Shown: in pieces, positions 51,571 through 58,277 of the stretch | Layout of the letters: each line of letters starts with the position of its first letter | How positions within the stretch are numbered: the stretch's first letter is position 1 | DNA from: Chloroflexota bacterium | Lineage (GTDB): Bacteria; Chloroflexota; Anaerolineae; Anaerolineales; Villigracilaceae | NCBI GenBank assembly: GCA_013152325.1 | Contig: JAADGN010000024.1 | Span: 1 to 58,277 of the forward strand | Length of the DNA: 58,277 nt | Direction: 5' to 3' | Position numbers and translations under genes: made by a program | Notes under the pieces: generated by a model | What the model was told of the DNA's origin: nothing | Databases searched by the model: none | Seen by the model: only the letters and a program-made list of their open reading frames with translations

Positions 51571-51782
51571 GGTCGTCTGATTCTCGTCTGTCCCCGTTCC
51601 GTCCGGAAAAACACCGCAAAAACTCCCTTCGCCTGCCAGGGCGCGATCATTCGCAGGCCGGGGCATAATCCGTCGCCGCCGTGACGATGGTGGAAGTATA
51701 GTAACGAGAATGACATCTTGGGGTTTACCAAAATCAGGGACGGGTATCCGTCCCCAATGCCTGTTCTCAAGGAGTTTCTCAA

Positions 51783-52352
51783 ATGACCACGCTCGCCCCC
51801 ACCCTGTCCACCCGTTACTTTCCACGCACGGCCGGTTGGCTGCGCGACCTGCTTCTGATCACCGGCGGCGCGCTGTCGGTGGCCGCGCTGGCGCAGGTGA
51901 AAATCCCGCTGCCCTTCACCCCTGTCCCCTTGACCGGGCAAACCTTCGCCGTACTGCTGGTCGGCGCGGCATTGGGATCGAAACGCGGCGGGGCCTCGTT
52001 GGTCTTGTACACCGCGCTCGGCGCGCTCGGCCTGCCCTTCTTCGCGGGCGGCGCGTCCGGGTTGGCGTATCTCTCCGGGCCAACGCTGGGATACCTGGCC
52101 GGCTTCGTGATGGCCGCGTACCTCGTCGGGAAGCTGGCAGAACGGGGCCTGGAGCGCAGCGTGCGCACCTCGCTGGTCCCGTTTTTGGCCGGGACACTGG
52201 TCATCTACCTCGCCGGCGCGGGCTGGCTGGCGATCCTGTTCGGTTTTGAAAAAGCCCTGACGCTGGGCGTGCTGCCCTTCCTGATCGGCGACACGATCAA
52301 ATTGATCCTGGCCGCGCTGGCGCTGCCCGCGGCGTGGAGATTGGTGCGGTAA
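51783..52352 (+). CDS. bioY: biotin transporter BioY
   Basis: 189 residues, five to six membrane helices. The S-component signature is visible: VKIPLPFTPVPLTGQTFAVLLVGAALG. BioY takes up biotin alone or with the ECF module; EcfA and EcfT are not in the window. CAAGGAG lies before the ATG. No biotin-responsive BirA box was recognised upstream. It ends before a strong terminator. Confidence 0.93.
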   Translation: MTTLAPTLSTRYFPRTAGWLRDLLLITGGALSVAALAQVKIPLPFTPVPLTGQTFAVLLVGAALGSKRGGASLVLYTALGALGLPFFAGGASGLAYLSGPTLGYLAGFVMAAYLVGKLAERGLERSVRTSLVPFLAGTLVIYLAGAGWLAILFGFEKALTLGVLPFLIGDTIKLILAALALPAAWRLVR

Positions 52353-52372
52353 GGAATTTTAGATAAAATCAG

Positions 52373-52410
52373 GGAGCCGGATGATACAATTCATTCGGCT
52401 CCTTTTTTTT
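52373..52410 (+). terminator. strong intrinsic terminator after bioY
   Basis: 12-bp stem GGAGCCGGATGA / TCATTCGGCTCC (one G-T), 6-nt loop, T8 tail. Confidence 0.93.
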
Positions 52411-52422
52411 GCGGAGGGCAAA

Positions 52423-52500
52423 ATGGAAATAGAACTTTTTGGGTTGAAGGGTGCGAAGTTCTCGATCACTGGCCAAACTGGTACAATGGCAAAAAGGTGA
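52423..52500 (+). CDS. candidate 25-codon small ORF upstream of obgE
   Basis: ATG at 52423 follows GGAGGG by 4 nt and the frame codes MEIELFGLKGAKFSITGQTG then TMAKR and stops at 52500. It lies directly after the bioY terminator and 45 nt before obgE. It has the best RBS in this region, while obgE has none. It could be a leader peptide. No homolog known to me. Confidence 0.35.
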   Translation: MEIELFGLKGAKFSITGQTGTMAKR

Positions 52501-52545
52501 TAAAATACCCCGCTCTACTAACGACTCACAACGAACCAACAAATT

Positions 52546-53808
52546 ATGTTCATAGACCAAGTTGAAATCTACGTCCGCTCCGGCAGAGGCGGCGACGGCA
52601 TCGTCCATTTTCGGCGCGAGAAATACATCCCGCGCGGCGGGCCGGATGGCGGCGACGGCGGCAAGGGCGGCGACGTCATTTTCGAGGTCAAGTCCACGCT
52701 CAACACGCTCTCGTCGTTCCGCCACAAGGCGCGCTTCATCGCCGATAATGGCAAACCCGGCGGCAGGAACAACCGTTACGGCAGATCAGGCCAGGATCTG
52801 GTTGTCTACGTCCCGCCCGGCACCGTCATCTACGACGCCGAGACGGGCGAGATCATCGGCGACCTGACCGAAGACGGCCAGCGACTGCGGATCTGCAAGG
52901 GCGGGCGCGGCGGACGCGGCAACACGCATTTCAAGTCGCCCCGCCACCAGACGCCGCGCACTGCCGAAAAGGGCGAGCCGGGCGAGGAGAAGACCCTGCG
53001 CCTGGAACTGAAACTGATTGCCGACATCGGCCTGATCGGCGTGCCCAACGCGGGCAAATCCACGCTGCTCTCGGCGCTGACCAACGCCCAGCCCAAGATC
53101 GCGCCCTACCCCTTTACCACGCTTGAACCCAACCTCGGCGTAGCGCAGATTGACGAATATACCAGCGTCGTGCTGGCCGACATCCCCGGCCTGATCGAAG
53201 GCGCCAGCCAGGGCGCCGGGCTGGGACACGATTTCCTGCGCCACATCCAGCGCACGCGCGTCCTCGTCCACCTGCTGGACGGTCTCTCCGCCGACCCGCT
53301 GGCCGATTTCAGCCAGATCAACAGCGAACTGGCGCTCTTCGACCCCAGGCTGGGTGAGAAACCCCAGATCATCGCCCTGAATAAAATCGACCAGCCCGAA
53401 GTCCGGGCGCGTTGGCCGGAGATCAAAGCCGAGCTCGAAAAACGCGGCCATGAGATCATGTCCATCTCCGCCCTGGCGCGGACCGACATCCGCAGGCTGC
53501 TGCTCAGGGCCGTCGAAAAACTGGCTGAGACGCCGACGCTGGATGAGGTCGCGCCGCTGCCGGTTTATCGTCCCGAAACCGACCCGAACGAGTTCGCCAT
53601 CCGGCGCGAGGACGACGGCGGCTGGCGCGTCAGCGGGACAGCCATCGAGCGCGCCGCGGCCATGACCTACTGGGAACACGACGGTTCCGTGCGCCGCTTC
53701 CAGAAGATCATGGAAGTCCTCGGCGTGGACAAAGCCCTGCACGAGGCCGGCGTGAAGGAGGGGGAGACGGTTTATATCGGCGAATTTGAGCTGGAGTGGC
53801 AGGAGTGA
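52546..53808 (+). CDS. obgE: GTPase ObgE/CgtA
   Basis: 420 residues. Ribosome-associated GTPase for 50S maturation and stress. The glycine-rich Obg fold (GGPDGGDGGKGGDV, residues 1-155), G domain with GVPNAGKS (G1), DIPG (G3) and NKID (G4), and a C-terminal OCT domain are present. The start lacks a Shine-Dalgarno sequence; an A/C-rich leader precedes it, so initiation may depend on the weak leader or on the upstream small ORF. rplU-rpmA, the usual neighbours, are absent. Confidence 0.95.
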   Translation: MFIDQVEIYVRSGRGGDGIVHFRREKYIPRGGPDGGDGGKGGDVIFEVKSTLNTLSSFRHKARFIADNGKPGGRNNRYGRSGQDLVVYVPPGTVIYDAETGEIIGDLTEDGQRLRICKGGRGGRGNTHFKSPRHQTPRTAEKGEPGEEKTLRLELKLIADIGLIGVPNAGKSTLLSALTNAQPKIAPYPFTTLEPNLGVAQIDEYTSVVLADIPGLIEGASQGAGLGHDFLRHIQRTRVLVHLLDGLSADPLADFSQINSELALFDPRLGEKPQIIALNKIDQPEVRARWPEIKAELEKRGHEIMSISALARTDIRRLLLRAVEKLAETPTLDEVAPLPVYRPETDPNEFAIRREDDGGWRVSGTAIERAAAMTYWEHDGSVRRFQKIMEVLGVDKALHEAGVKEGETVYIGEFELEWQE

Positions 53809-53835
53809 GTTGCAGGGCACAAGTTGCAAGCAAGA

Positions 53836-53869
53836 CCCCGCGAGGTAGAACACCTGCGCGGGGCTTTTT
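53836..53869 (+). terminator. intrinsic terminator after obgE
   Basis: CCCCGCGAGGT pairs with ACCTGCGCGGGG (one bulge), followed by C and TTTTT. Convergent with the sugar transferase gene. Confidence 0.88.
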
Positions 53870-53875
53870 CTTCAC

Positions 53876-53940
53876 ATGTCATCGCGAGGAGGACGTCGTC
53901 CGACGAAGGCGATCTCCTCGGGCATCGTGGAGATCGCCGC
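53876..53940. repeat. GTCATCGCGAGGA-type interspersed palindromic repeat
   Basis: Contains GTCATCGCGAGGAGG and GAAGGCGATCTCC, matching the pattern of the widespread GTCATTGCGAGG...GAAGCAATCTC bacterial repeat. Internal perfect arms: GGCGATCTCC (53908-53917) with GGAGATCGCC (53929-53938), and CGAGGAG (53884-53890) with CTCCTCG (53914-53920), so two alternative hairpins are possible. Confidence 0.6.
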
Positions 53941-53943
53941 TTT

Positions 53944-54579
53944 CTACTCCCCGCTCTCTTCGTTGCCCATAAAATAGGCTGTCGTCGCCTCCCCGGTCTG
54001 GCTGATGCCCTCTCGCTTGAAAACCTTCCAGATGGTGAGCCATAAAATCTTTATGTCCAGCCAGAAAGACCAGTGGTCCACGTACCACACGTCCAGGCGG
54101 AATTTCTCGGGCCAGGTGATGTCGTTGCGTCCGTTGACCTGCGCCCAGCCGGTAATGCCGGGCAGCACGTCGTGACGGCGCATCTGCTCTGGCGAGTAGC
54201 GCGGCAGGTACGCCATCAATAGCGGACGCGGCCCAACCAGACTCATCTCCCCGCGCAGCACGTTGAAGAGTTCGGGCAATTCGTCCAGGCTGGCGGCGCG
54301 CAGAAAACGTCCCAGACGGGTAAGACGCTCGGAATCCGGGAGCAGGTTCCCGTCTGCGTCGCGACCGCCGGTCATCGTGCGAAATTTGTAGATGAAGAAG
54401 GGCCGCCCTTTGTAGCCGGGACGCTGCTGCCGGAACAGTACCGGACGTCCCAGGAAGACGCGAACCAGCGCCGCGACAAGGAGCAGGATTGGCAAGACGA
54501 TCAGCAGTCCCAAGATCGTTAATGCCAAATCGAACAGACGTTTGCTGCGCGGCACGCCGGGCGGGAAAAAGTTTGACAT
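53944..54579 (-). CDS. bacterial sugar transferase (initiating phosphoglycosyl transferase)
   Basis: 211 residues with a monotopic PGT fold. Transfers a sugar phosphate to undecaprenyl phosphate to begin glycan assembly. An N-terminal re-entrant membrane helix (about 15-40) precedes [15 protein letters not shown] and FIYKFRTM, then [24 protein letters not shown], all diagnostic. It is of the short, single-helix type (PglC-like) rather than the long WbaP type. No other glycan genes adjoin it. The ATG lies 6 nt after a -10 box (leaderless). Confidence 0.9.
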   Translation of the reverse strand: MSNFFPPGVPRSKRLFDLALTILGLLIVLPILLLVAALVRVFLGRPVLFRQQRPGYKGRPFFIYKFRTMTGGRDADGNLLPDSERLTRLGRFLRAASLDELPELFNVLRGEMSLVGPRPLLMAYLPRYSPEQMRRHDVLPGITGWAQVNGRNDITWPEKFRLDVWYVDHWSFWLDIKILWLTIWKVFKREGISQTGEATTAYFMGNEESGE

Positions 54580-54585
54580 GCAGCG

Positions 54586-54591
54586 ATTTTA
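54586..54591 (-). promoter_or_regulatory. -10 box of the sugar transferase gene, leaderless
   Basis: Minus strand TAAAAT, 6 nt before the ATG, with no RBS. The -35 region (AGTTGA/TTGAGT, 15-17 bp upstream) is weak. Confidence 0.45.
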
Positions 54592-54649
54592 CCAAACAAA
54601 TCCCTCACTCAACTTATCCTTTGTGGTATATTCTGGGTGGGAGCAAACT

Positions 54650-55327
54650 ATGAACGAACGAATATTGATCATTGAAGACGACCAGGCCATTTTGAAGCTG
54701 CTGCAGCGGGGCCTGGCCTACGAAGGCTACATCATAGACACCGCCACCGATGGTCGTTCCGGGCTGCTCATGGCGCGCGACCACCAACCCGACCTGGTCA
54801 TTTTGGACTGGATGCTGCCGGGCATGGACGGGTTGGAAGTCTGCCACCGGCTGCGAACAGGCGGCGAAATCCCGATCCTGATGCTGACCGCCAAGGACAC
54901 CATCCAGGACCGTGTGCAGGGACTGGACGCCGGCGCGGACGACTACCTGGTCAAGCCGTTCAATTTGGACGAGCTGCTGGCGCGCATCCGCGCCCTGCTG
55001 CGCCGCACGCAAGAAAAGCGCATTCCGGTGCTCAAATTTGCCGACCTGACGCTGGATACTGGCTCCCGACAGGCCTCGCGCGGCAGCCGGATGATCTCCC
55101 TGACCGCCAAAGAATACGAATTGCTGGAACTCTTTCTGCGCCACCCGCGGCAGGTGCTGACCCGCGAAGTGATCTTCGACCGCGTTTGGGGCTACGATTT
55201 CGGCGGCGAGAGCAACGTGCTGGAAGTGTATATCCGCTACCTGCGCCAAAAACTGGAAGCCGAGGACGAGCCGCGTTTGATCTATACGGTGCGCGGCGTA
55301 GGATACGTTTTACGCGAGAACCCTTAG
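54650..55327 (+). CDS. OmpR-family response regulator
   Basis: 225 residues: receiver domain with ILIIEDD, the phospho-acceptor Asp in [13 protein letters not shown], Thr in LMLTAKD and Lys in YLVKPFN; then a winged-helix DNA-binding domain ([24 protein letters not shown]; the recognition helix is near [16 protein letters not shown]). Start taken at 54650, after GGGAG; an open extension of 36 codons lacks conservation. The histidine kinase follows 15 nt later, so the pair is an operon. The target is unknown. Confidence 0.93.
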   Translation: MNERILIIEDDQAILKLLQRGLAYEGYIIDTATDGRSGLLMARDHQPDLVILDWMLPGMDGLEVCHRLRTGGEIPILMLTAKDTIQDRVQGLDAGADDYLVKPFNLDELLARIRALLRRTQEKRIPVLKFADLTLDTGSRQASRGSRMISLTAKEYELLELFLRHPRQVLTREVIFDRVWGYDFGGESNVLEVYIRYLRQKLEAEDEPRLIYTVRGVGYVLRENP

Positions 55328-55342
55328 ACCGGCGGGGAAACG

Positions 55343-56719
55343 ATGACATTACGTGCCCGCCTGACATTTCTTTACGCGACCTTGCTGGGGGGCATTTTGC
55401 TGCTCTTTGGTATGGGGGTATACGGTTTGGTCAATGTCATGCTGACCAGACAGGTGGACAGCCTGCTCAACAACACCGCGCTTGAGATACTCGAGGTCAC
55501 ACGCGTCGATTCGGTCGGCGAACTGACCGTGTTGCGCCTGCCCCCGCTGGGCATGACCGCCAACGTCTACGTACAGGTCTGGGACCGCGAAGGGCACCTG
55601 CAGGCTTCGTCCCTGGGAAATGACCAAATTGATCAGTCGTTTGACCCGGCAGGTTTAATGACCTCCCAGCCGGTCTTCCGAACTGTCAAATTCCAGAACG
55701 TACACATGCGTGTGTTCAGCGTGCCCCTGATCGTTGGAAAACGCCCTGTCGGCATCTTGCAAGCCGCGACCAGCCTGAACGTGATCGATTCGGTAAGGCA
55801 GGATTTGCTCTATGTCCTGATCGTCGCGGCCATCATCTCCATGGCGCTGGCCGCGCTTGGCTCCTGGTTCGTTATTGGACAGGCGCTGGCTCCGTTGGAA
55901 ACGGTGGTGGAAACCGCCGAACAGATCAACCGCGCCGACGACCTTTCGCGGCGCATCCCTTATCACGGCCCGCCGGACGACGAGATTGGACAATTGATCC
56001 ACACTTTCAATCAAACTTTGGAACGGCTGGAAAACCTGTTCACGTCCCAGCATCGTTTCCTGGCCGACGTCAGCCATGAGCTTCGCACCCCGCTGACCGT
56101 CATCAAGGGGAATGTGGGTTTGATGCGGCGCATGCAGACGATTGACGAGGAAACACTGACCAGTATCGACCAGGAATCCAACCGCCTGACGCGCCTGGTC
56201 GGAGACCTGCTGCTGCTGGCGCAAGCCGAAACGGGAAAGCTGCCCCTCAACCAGGAGCCCGTTGAGCTCGACACGTTGCTGCTCGAGGTGCTGCAGGAGA
56301 TGCACGTGCTGGCCGGGGACAAAGTCCGGCTGAAGATCACAGACATCGACCAGGTGCTGGTCAACGGCGACCGCGACCGGCTCAAGCAGGTCTTGCTCAA
56401 TCTGGTCGCGAATGCCATCCAGTACACGCCCGCAGGGGGCGAAGTTTTCCTCAGCCTGTCGAAAGTTGGTGAACAGGCGCGGCTGATCGTTCGTGATACC
56501 GGGCCGGGCATCCCGAAAGAGGCCCAGAAACACATCTTCGAGCGTTTCTACCGGGCTGAGAAATCCCGCACGCGCTCGAAATCCAGCGGGTTTGGATTGG
56601 GGCTGTCCATTGCCTATTGGATTGTCACCCAACACGGGGGAAGGATCGAAGTCGATTCCAAAGATGGACAGGGAACGACGTTTTGTATTTGGCTTCCGTT
56701 ATTGGCGAACAGCAATTAG
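55343..56719 (+). CDS. sensor histidine kinase
   Basis: 458 residues, membrane-bound. Two TM helices (about 8-30 and 155-178) enclose an extracytoplasmic sensor region of ~125 residues, then HAMP (~180-235), dimerisation with the phospho-accepting His in FLADVSHELRTPLTVIKG, and an ATPase domain with N-box LLNLVANAIQYTP, G1 DTGPGIPKEA and G2 GFGLGLSIAYWI. It is in one unit with the response regulator. Its stop overlaps the opposing transglycosylase stop by 3 nt within TTAG. Confidence 0.94.
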   Translation: MTLRARLTFLYATLLGGILLLFGMGVYGLVNVMLTRQVDSLLNNTALEILEVTRVDSVGELTVLRLPPLGMTANVYVQVWDREGHLQASSLGNDQIDQSFDPAGLMTSQPVFRTVKFQNVHMRVFSVPLIVGKRPVGILQAATSLNVIDSVRQDLLYVLIVAAIISMALAALGSWFVIGQALAPLETVVETAEQINRADDLSRRIPYHGPPDDEIGQLIHTFNQTLERLENLFTSQHRFLADVSHELRTPLTVIKGNVGLMRRMQTIDEETLTSIDQESNRLTRLVGDLLLLAQAETGKLPLNQEPVELDTLLLEVLQEMHVLAGDKVRLKITDIDQVLVNGDRDRLKQVLLNLVANAIQYTPAGGEVFLSLSKVGEQARLIVRDTGPGIPKEAQKHIFERFYRAEKSRTRSKSSGFGLGLSIAYWIVTQHGGRIEVDSKDGQGTTFCIWLPLLANSN

Positions 56720-57450
56720 CGGTTGGAAAACAGCCCCAGGCGTTGATTCGCCTGGTTGCACAAACTCGCGCCGCCTTTGCCCAGCCATTCCTGCAAGCGT
56801 GCGCTCTCCGACGCCCCCTGCCGCGCCTCCCCGTAAATGCCGCTGCCCCAATACACGTAGCGCAGCGTCTCGGCTGCCCAGAACGACTCGGCGCGCGCGA
56901 TGACGCCGATCCCGCCATTGTAGCCCGCCAGCGCCAGGCGGAAGTCACCATCCGCCGTATCGAGAGATTTCGCAAGGTAGGCCAGCCCGCGCAGCGCGTT
57001 GGTCTCCGGATTGTAAGGATTCTCGCCTCCCTTGAAATGGTAGGGCATGACCTGGAACAATCCCATCGCACCGGCGCGGGAACGGGCCAGCGGATCGCCG
57101 CAGGATTCAATTTGCATCACCGTGGCGATCAGGTTCGGGTCCAGTCCCGTCTCGGCGGACCAGGCCAGGATGTGCCCGGCCCAAAACTGCACTTCGGGCG
57201 TGAACAGCGGCGCCAATCCCGGCTGCCGGGCCGGGACGCCCGCCGGGGGGGCGGCTCCCGTTCCAGCAACCGCTTGTGCAGGGACGGTCAGGCTGCTTGA
57301 AAACAACGCCAGCAATGCGCCAACCAGCAAAACCGTCAGCGGCGGTATCAAAAAACCAGACAGACAGCCGCTGCCCCTGAGGGGCGCTGCGGCTGTCTGT
57401 CCTCGCGACGTCTGGGAAGGGAGATAATCGTCAGCGCGAGGGGATGTCAT
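56716..57450 (-). CDS. lytic transglycosylase with SLT (goose-lysozyme-like) domain
   Basis: 244 residues. An N-terminal cytoplasmic tail, one TM segment (about 33-53) and a Pro/Ala linker lead to the catalytic domain. Catalytic Glu is in MQIESCGDP, with GAMGLFQVMPYHF and ALAGYNGGIGV as SLT motifs. It cleaves the glycan of peptidoglycan with anhydro-muropeptide release. It ends convergently with the kinase and starts 18 nt after the membrane-protein gene, of which it may be the operon partner. Confidence 0.88.
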   Translation of the reverse strand: MTSPRADDYLPSQTSRGQTAAAPLRGSGCLSGFLIPPLTVLLVGALLALFSSSLTVPAQAVAGTGAAPPAGVPARQPGLAPLFTPEVQFWAGHILAWSAETGLDPNLIATVMQIESCGDPLARSRAGAMGLFQVMPYHFKGGENPYNPETNALRGLAYLAKSLDTADGDFRLALAGYNGGIGVIARAESFWAAETLRYVYWGSGIYGEARQGASESARLQEWLGKGGASLCNQANQRLGLFSNR

Positions 57451-57468
57451 CGGGCATGCGTCCTTCCA

Positions 57469-58227
57469 TTAGTGCTCCTGGCGGCGGCTGGAGGCGTCGT
57501 AGCTGCTGGCGCGATCGCCAAATGTCTGTTGTGTGGGACGCGCGCTCATCAGATTGTGGTAGGTGGGCTCCTGACGAAAAGCCGGTTCGCCGCGGGCTGG
57601 CTTGGGCGCGGCGCGGAAGACCGGCGCCGCCCGGTTGGCAGCCGTACTCGGGCGCGCTGTCGTGCGGCGGCTGGGCTTGGCGCTGGATGATGTTTTGCGG
57701 ATCTGTCCCTGGTCGAGCTGGCTGAACAAACGATCTCCGGCCAACGAGAATGTGCCGATGATCAACACGCGGATCAGCCAAACCATGACCGCGACAAAGA
57801 TCGGGATCACCTTGGTCATGGTTGCCGAGCTGACCACCGCGCTGCCGGCGTGACTGGTGGACGTGATCGCGATCGAGACGCCCCACCAAGTCAGCATGGC
57901 GTTCATGATGGCGGCCAGAAGCCATGCGCCAAACAGGTACCAGACCTCGGCAGGCTCCTCGCGGCCTTGTTCTGGCGTGAAGATGCGGGCGATCCCGGCA
58001 AAGTCGATGCCGCAGAAAGCGAAAGCAAGGATCGTCGCCCAGCGGATGCCAAGGAAACGCAAATCGCCCAGGACGTCTCTCAATGCGAAGTCGGTCGTGC
58101 TGAAGTTGAAAAGCTCGAAGGCCAGCAGGGCGCCGATGATCATCATGCCCCAGGCCGCGCCGCGCTGAATCGTGCGGCCGCCCAACAATGCTGACAGTCC
58201 TTGATTGCGTGAACGGGTTGTGTTCAT
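57469..58227 (-). CDS. multi-pass membrane protein, function unknown
   Basis: 252 residues from the ATG at 58227 (AGGAGG 5 nt upstream). Four or so hydrophobic helices lie at about 22-40, 53-75, 88-112 and 133-158; the C-terminal ~90 residues are soluble, rich in Ala, Pro, Arg, Thr and Ser, and disordered. I recognise no family. The first gene of a likely pair with the lytic transglycosylase. Confidence 0.7.
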   Translation of the reverse strand: MNTTRSRNQGLSALLGGRTIQRGAAWGMMIIGALLAFELFNFSTTDFALRDVLGDLRFLGIRWATILAFAFCGIDFAGIARIFTPEQGREEPAEVWYLFGAWLLAAIMNAMLTWWGVSIAITSTSHAGSAVVSSATMTKVIPIFVAVMVWLIRVLIIGTFSLAGDRLFSQLDQGQIRKTSSSAKPSRRTTARPSTAANRAAPVFRAAPKPARGEPAFRQEPTYHNLMSARPTQQTFGDRASSYDASSRRQEH

Positions 58228-58277
58228 TTCGACCTCCTGTTGTGTCGAACGGTTGAACCAGCCCACATTATAGAACA

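Noticed and set aside
51640-51782. Biotin-responsive operator or riboswitch before bioY
   Set aside because: No BirA-like palindrome or riboswitch core recognised.
1-58277. CRISPR array or prophage
   Set aside because: No regularly spaced identical repeats, cas genes, integrase, capsid or terminase genes are present.

Overview
The window reads as chromosomal DNA of a GC-rich, free-living bacterium, most likely a member of Chloroflexota class Anaerolineae. That assignment is inference: there is no rRNA or marker phylogeny here. It rests on the DUF3090/SCO1664 pair, a separate acyl-CoA mutase large subunit, a CASTOR/POLLUX-type channel, lipoprotein alpha-2-macroglobulin, orphan family-5 binding lipoproteins and a sortase, all beside housekeeping genes. 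No phage, insertion sequence, CRISPR array or rRNA is visible. I count 48 protein-coding genes (one cut by the left edge) plus one 25-codon candidate, two tRNAs (Arg-CCT, Gln-TTG) and one candidate small RNA.

Layout. 1-6359: end of an unknown gene, an oligopeptide-type binding lipoprotein, a sortase with a 62-residue membrane protein, then a co-directional run of class V aminotransferase, P-loop protein and RlmD-like methyltransferase. 6609-9350: a two-TM ion channel divergent from a UPF0173 hydrolase, with clear back-to-back promoters. 9532-13603: a sulfite-oxidase-fold molybdoenzyme, then a minus-strand protein-quality group (DnaJ, HtrA, baeRF-like). 13794-17691: acyl-CoA mutase and a GAF/GGDEF cyclase. 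17792-27775: a long plus-strand run with DUF3090, SCO1664-like protein, homoserine dehydrogenase, thiolase, FolK, FolP, a zinc-ribbon protein and a class A penicillin-binding-protein-like protein. 27803-30392: minus-strand RNase Z, PfkA and LOG protein. 30647-33381: FtsK, tRNA-Arg, candidate ncRNA. 33382-36942: PLP enzyme, UspA, MobA, radical SAM AmrS. 37085-46111: a 1944-residue alpha-2-macroglobulin, a second binding lipoprotein and a REC protein. 46180-53808: tRNA-Gln, GlmU, CNNM-type protein, Cdd, RecO, FAD reductase, BioY, ObgE. 53944-58227: sugar transferase, an OmpR-type two-component pair, a lytic transglycosylase and a membrane protein.

How they fit together. Envelope themes recur: sortase, PBP-like protein, A2M, GlmU, sugar transferase and lytic transglycosylase. 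MobA would complete the cofactor of molybdoenzymes such as the one at 9532. FolK and FolP form a folate block. Most interesting are the PBP-like protein, in which catalytic residues of both the glycosyltransferase and transpeptidase domains are replaced; an A2M without its thioester; a binding protein with an inserted coiled coil; a promoter-hairpin-terminator unit that looks like a small RNA; two dispersed intergenic repeat families (a 29-bp palindrome and octamer-period GTT tracts); and three genes whose -10 boxes lie exactly 6 nt before ATG, implying leaderless mRNAs.
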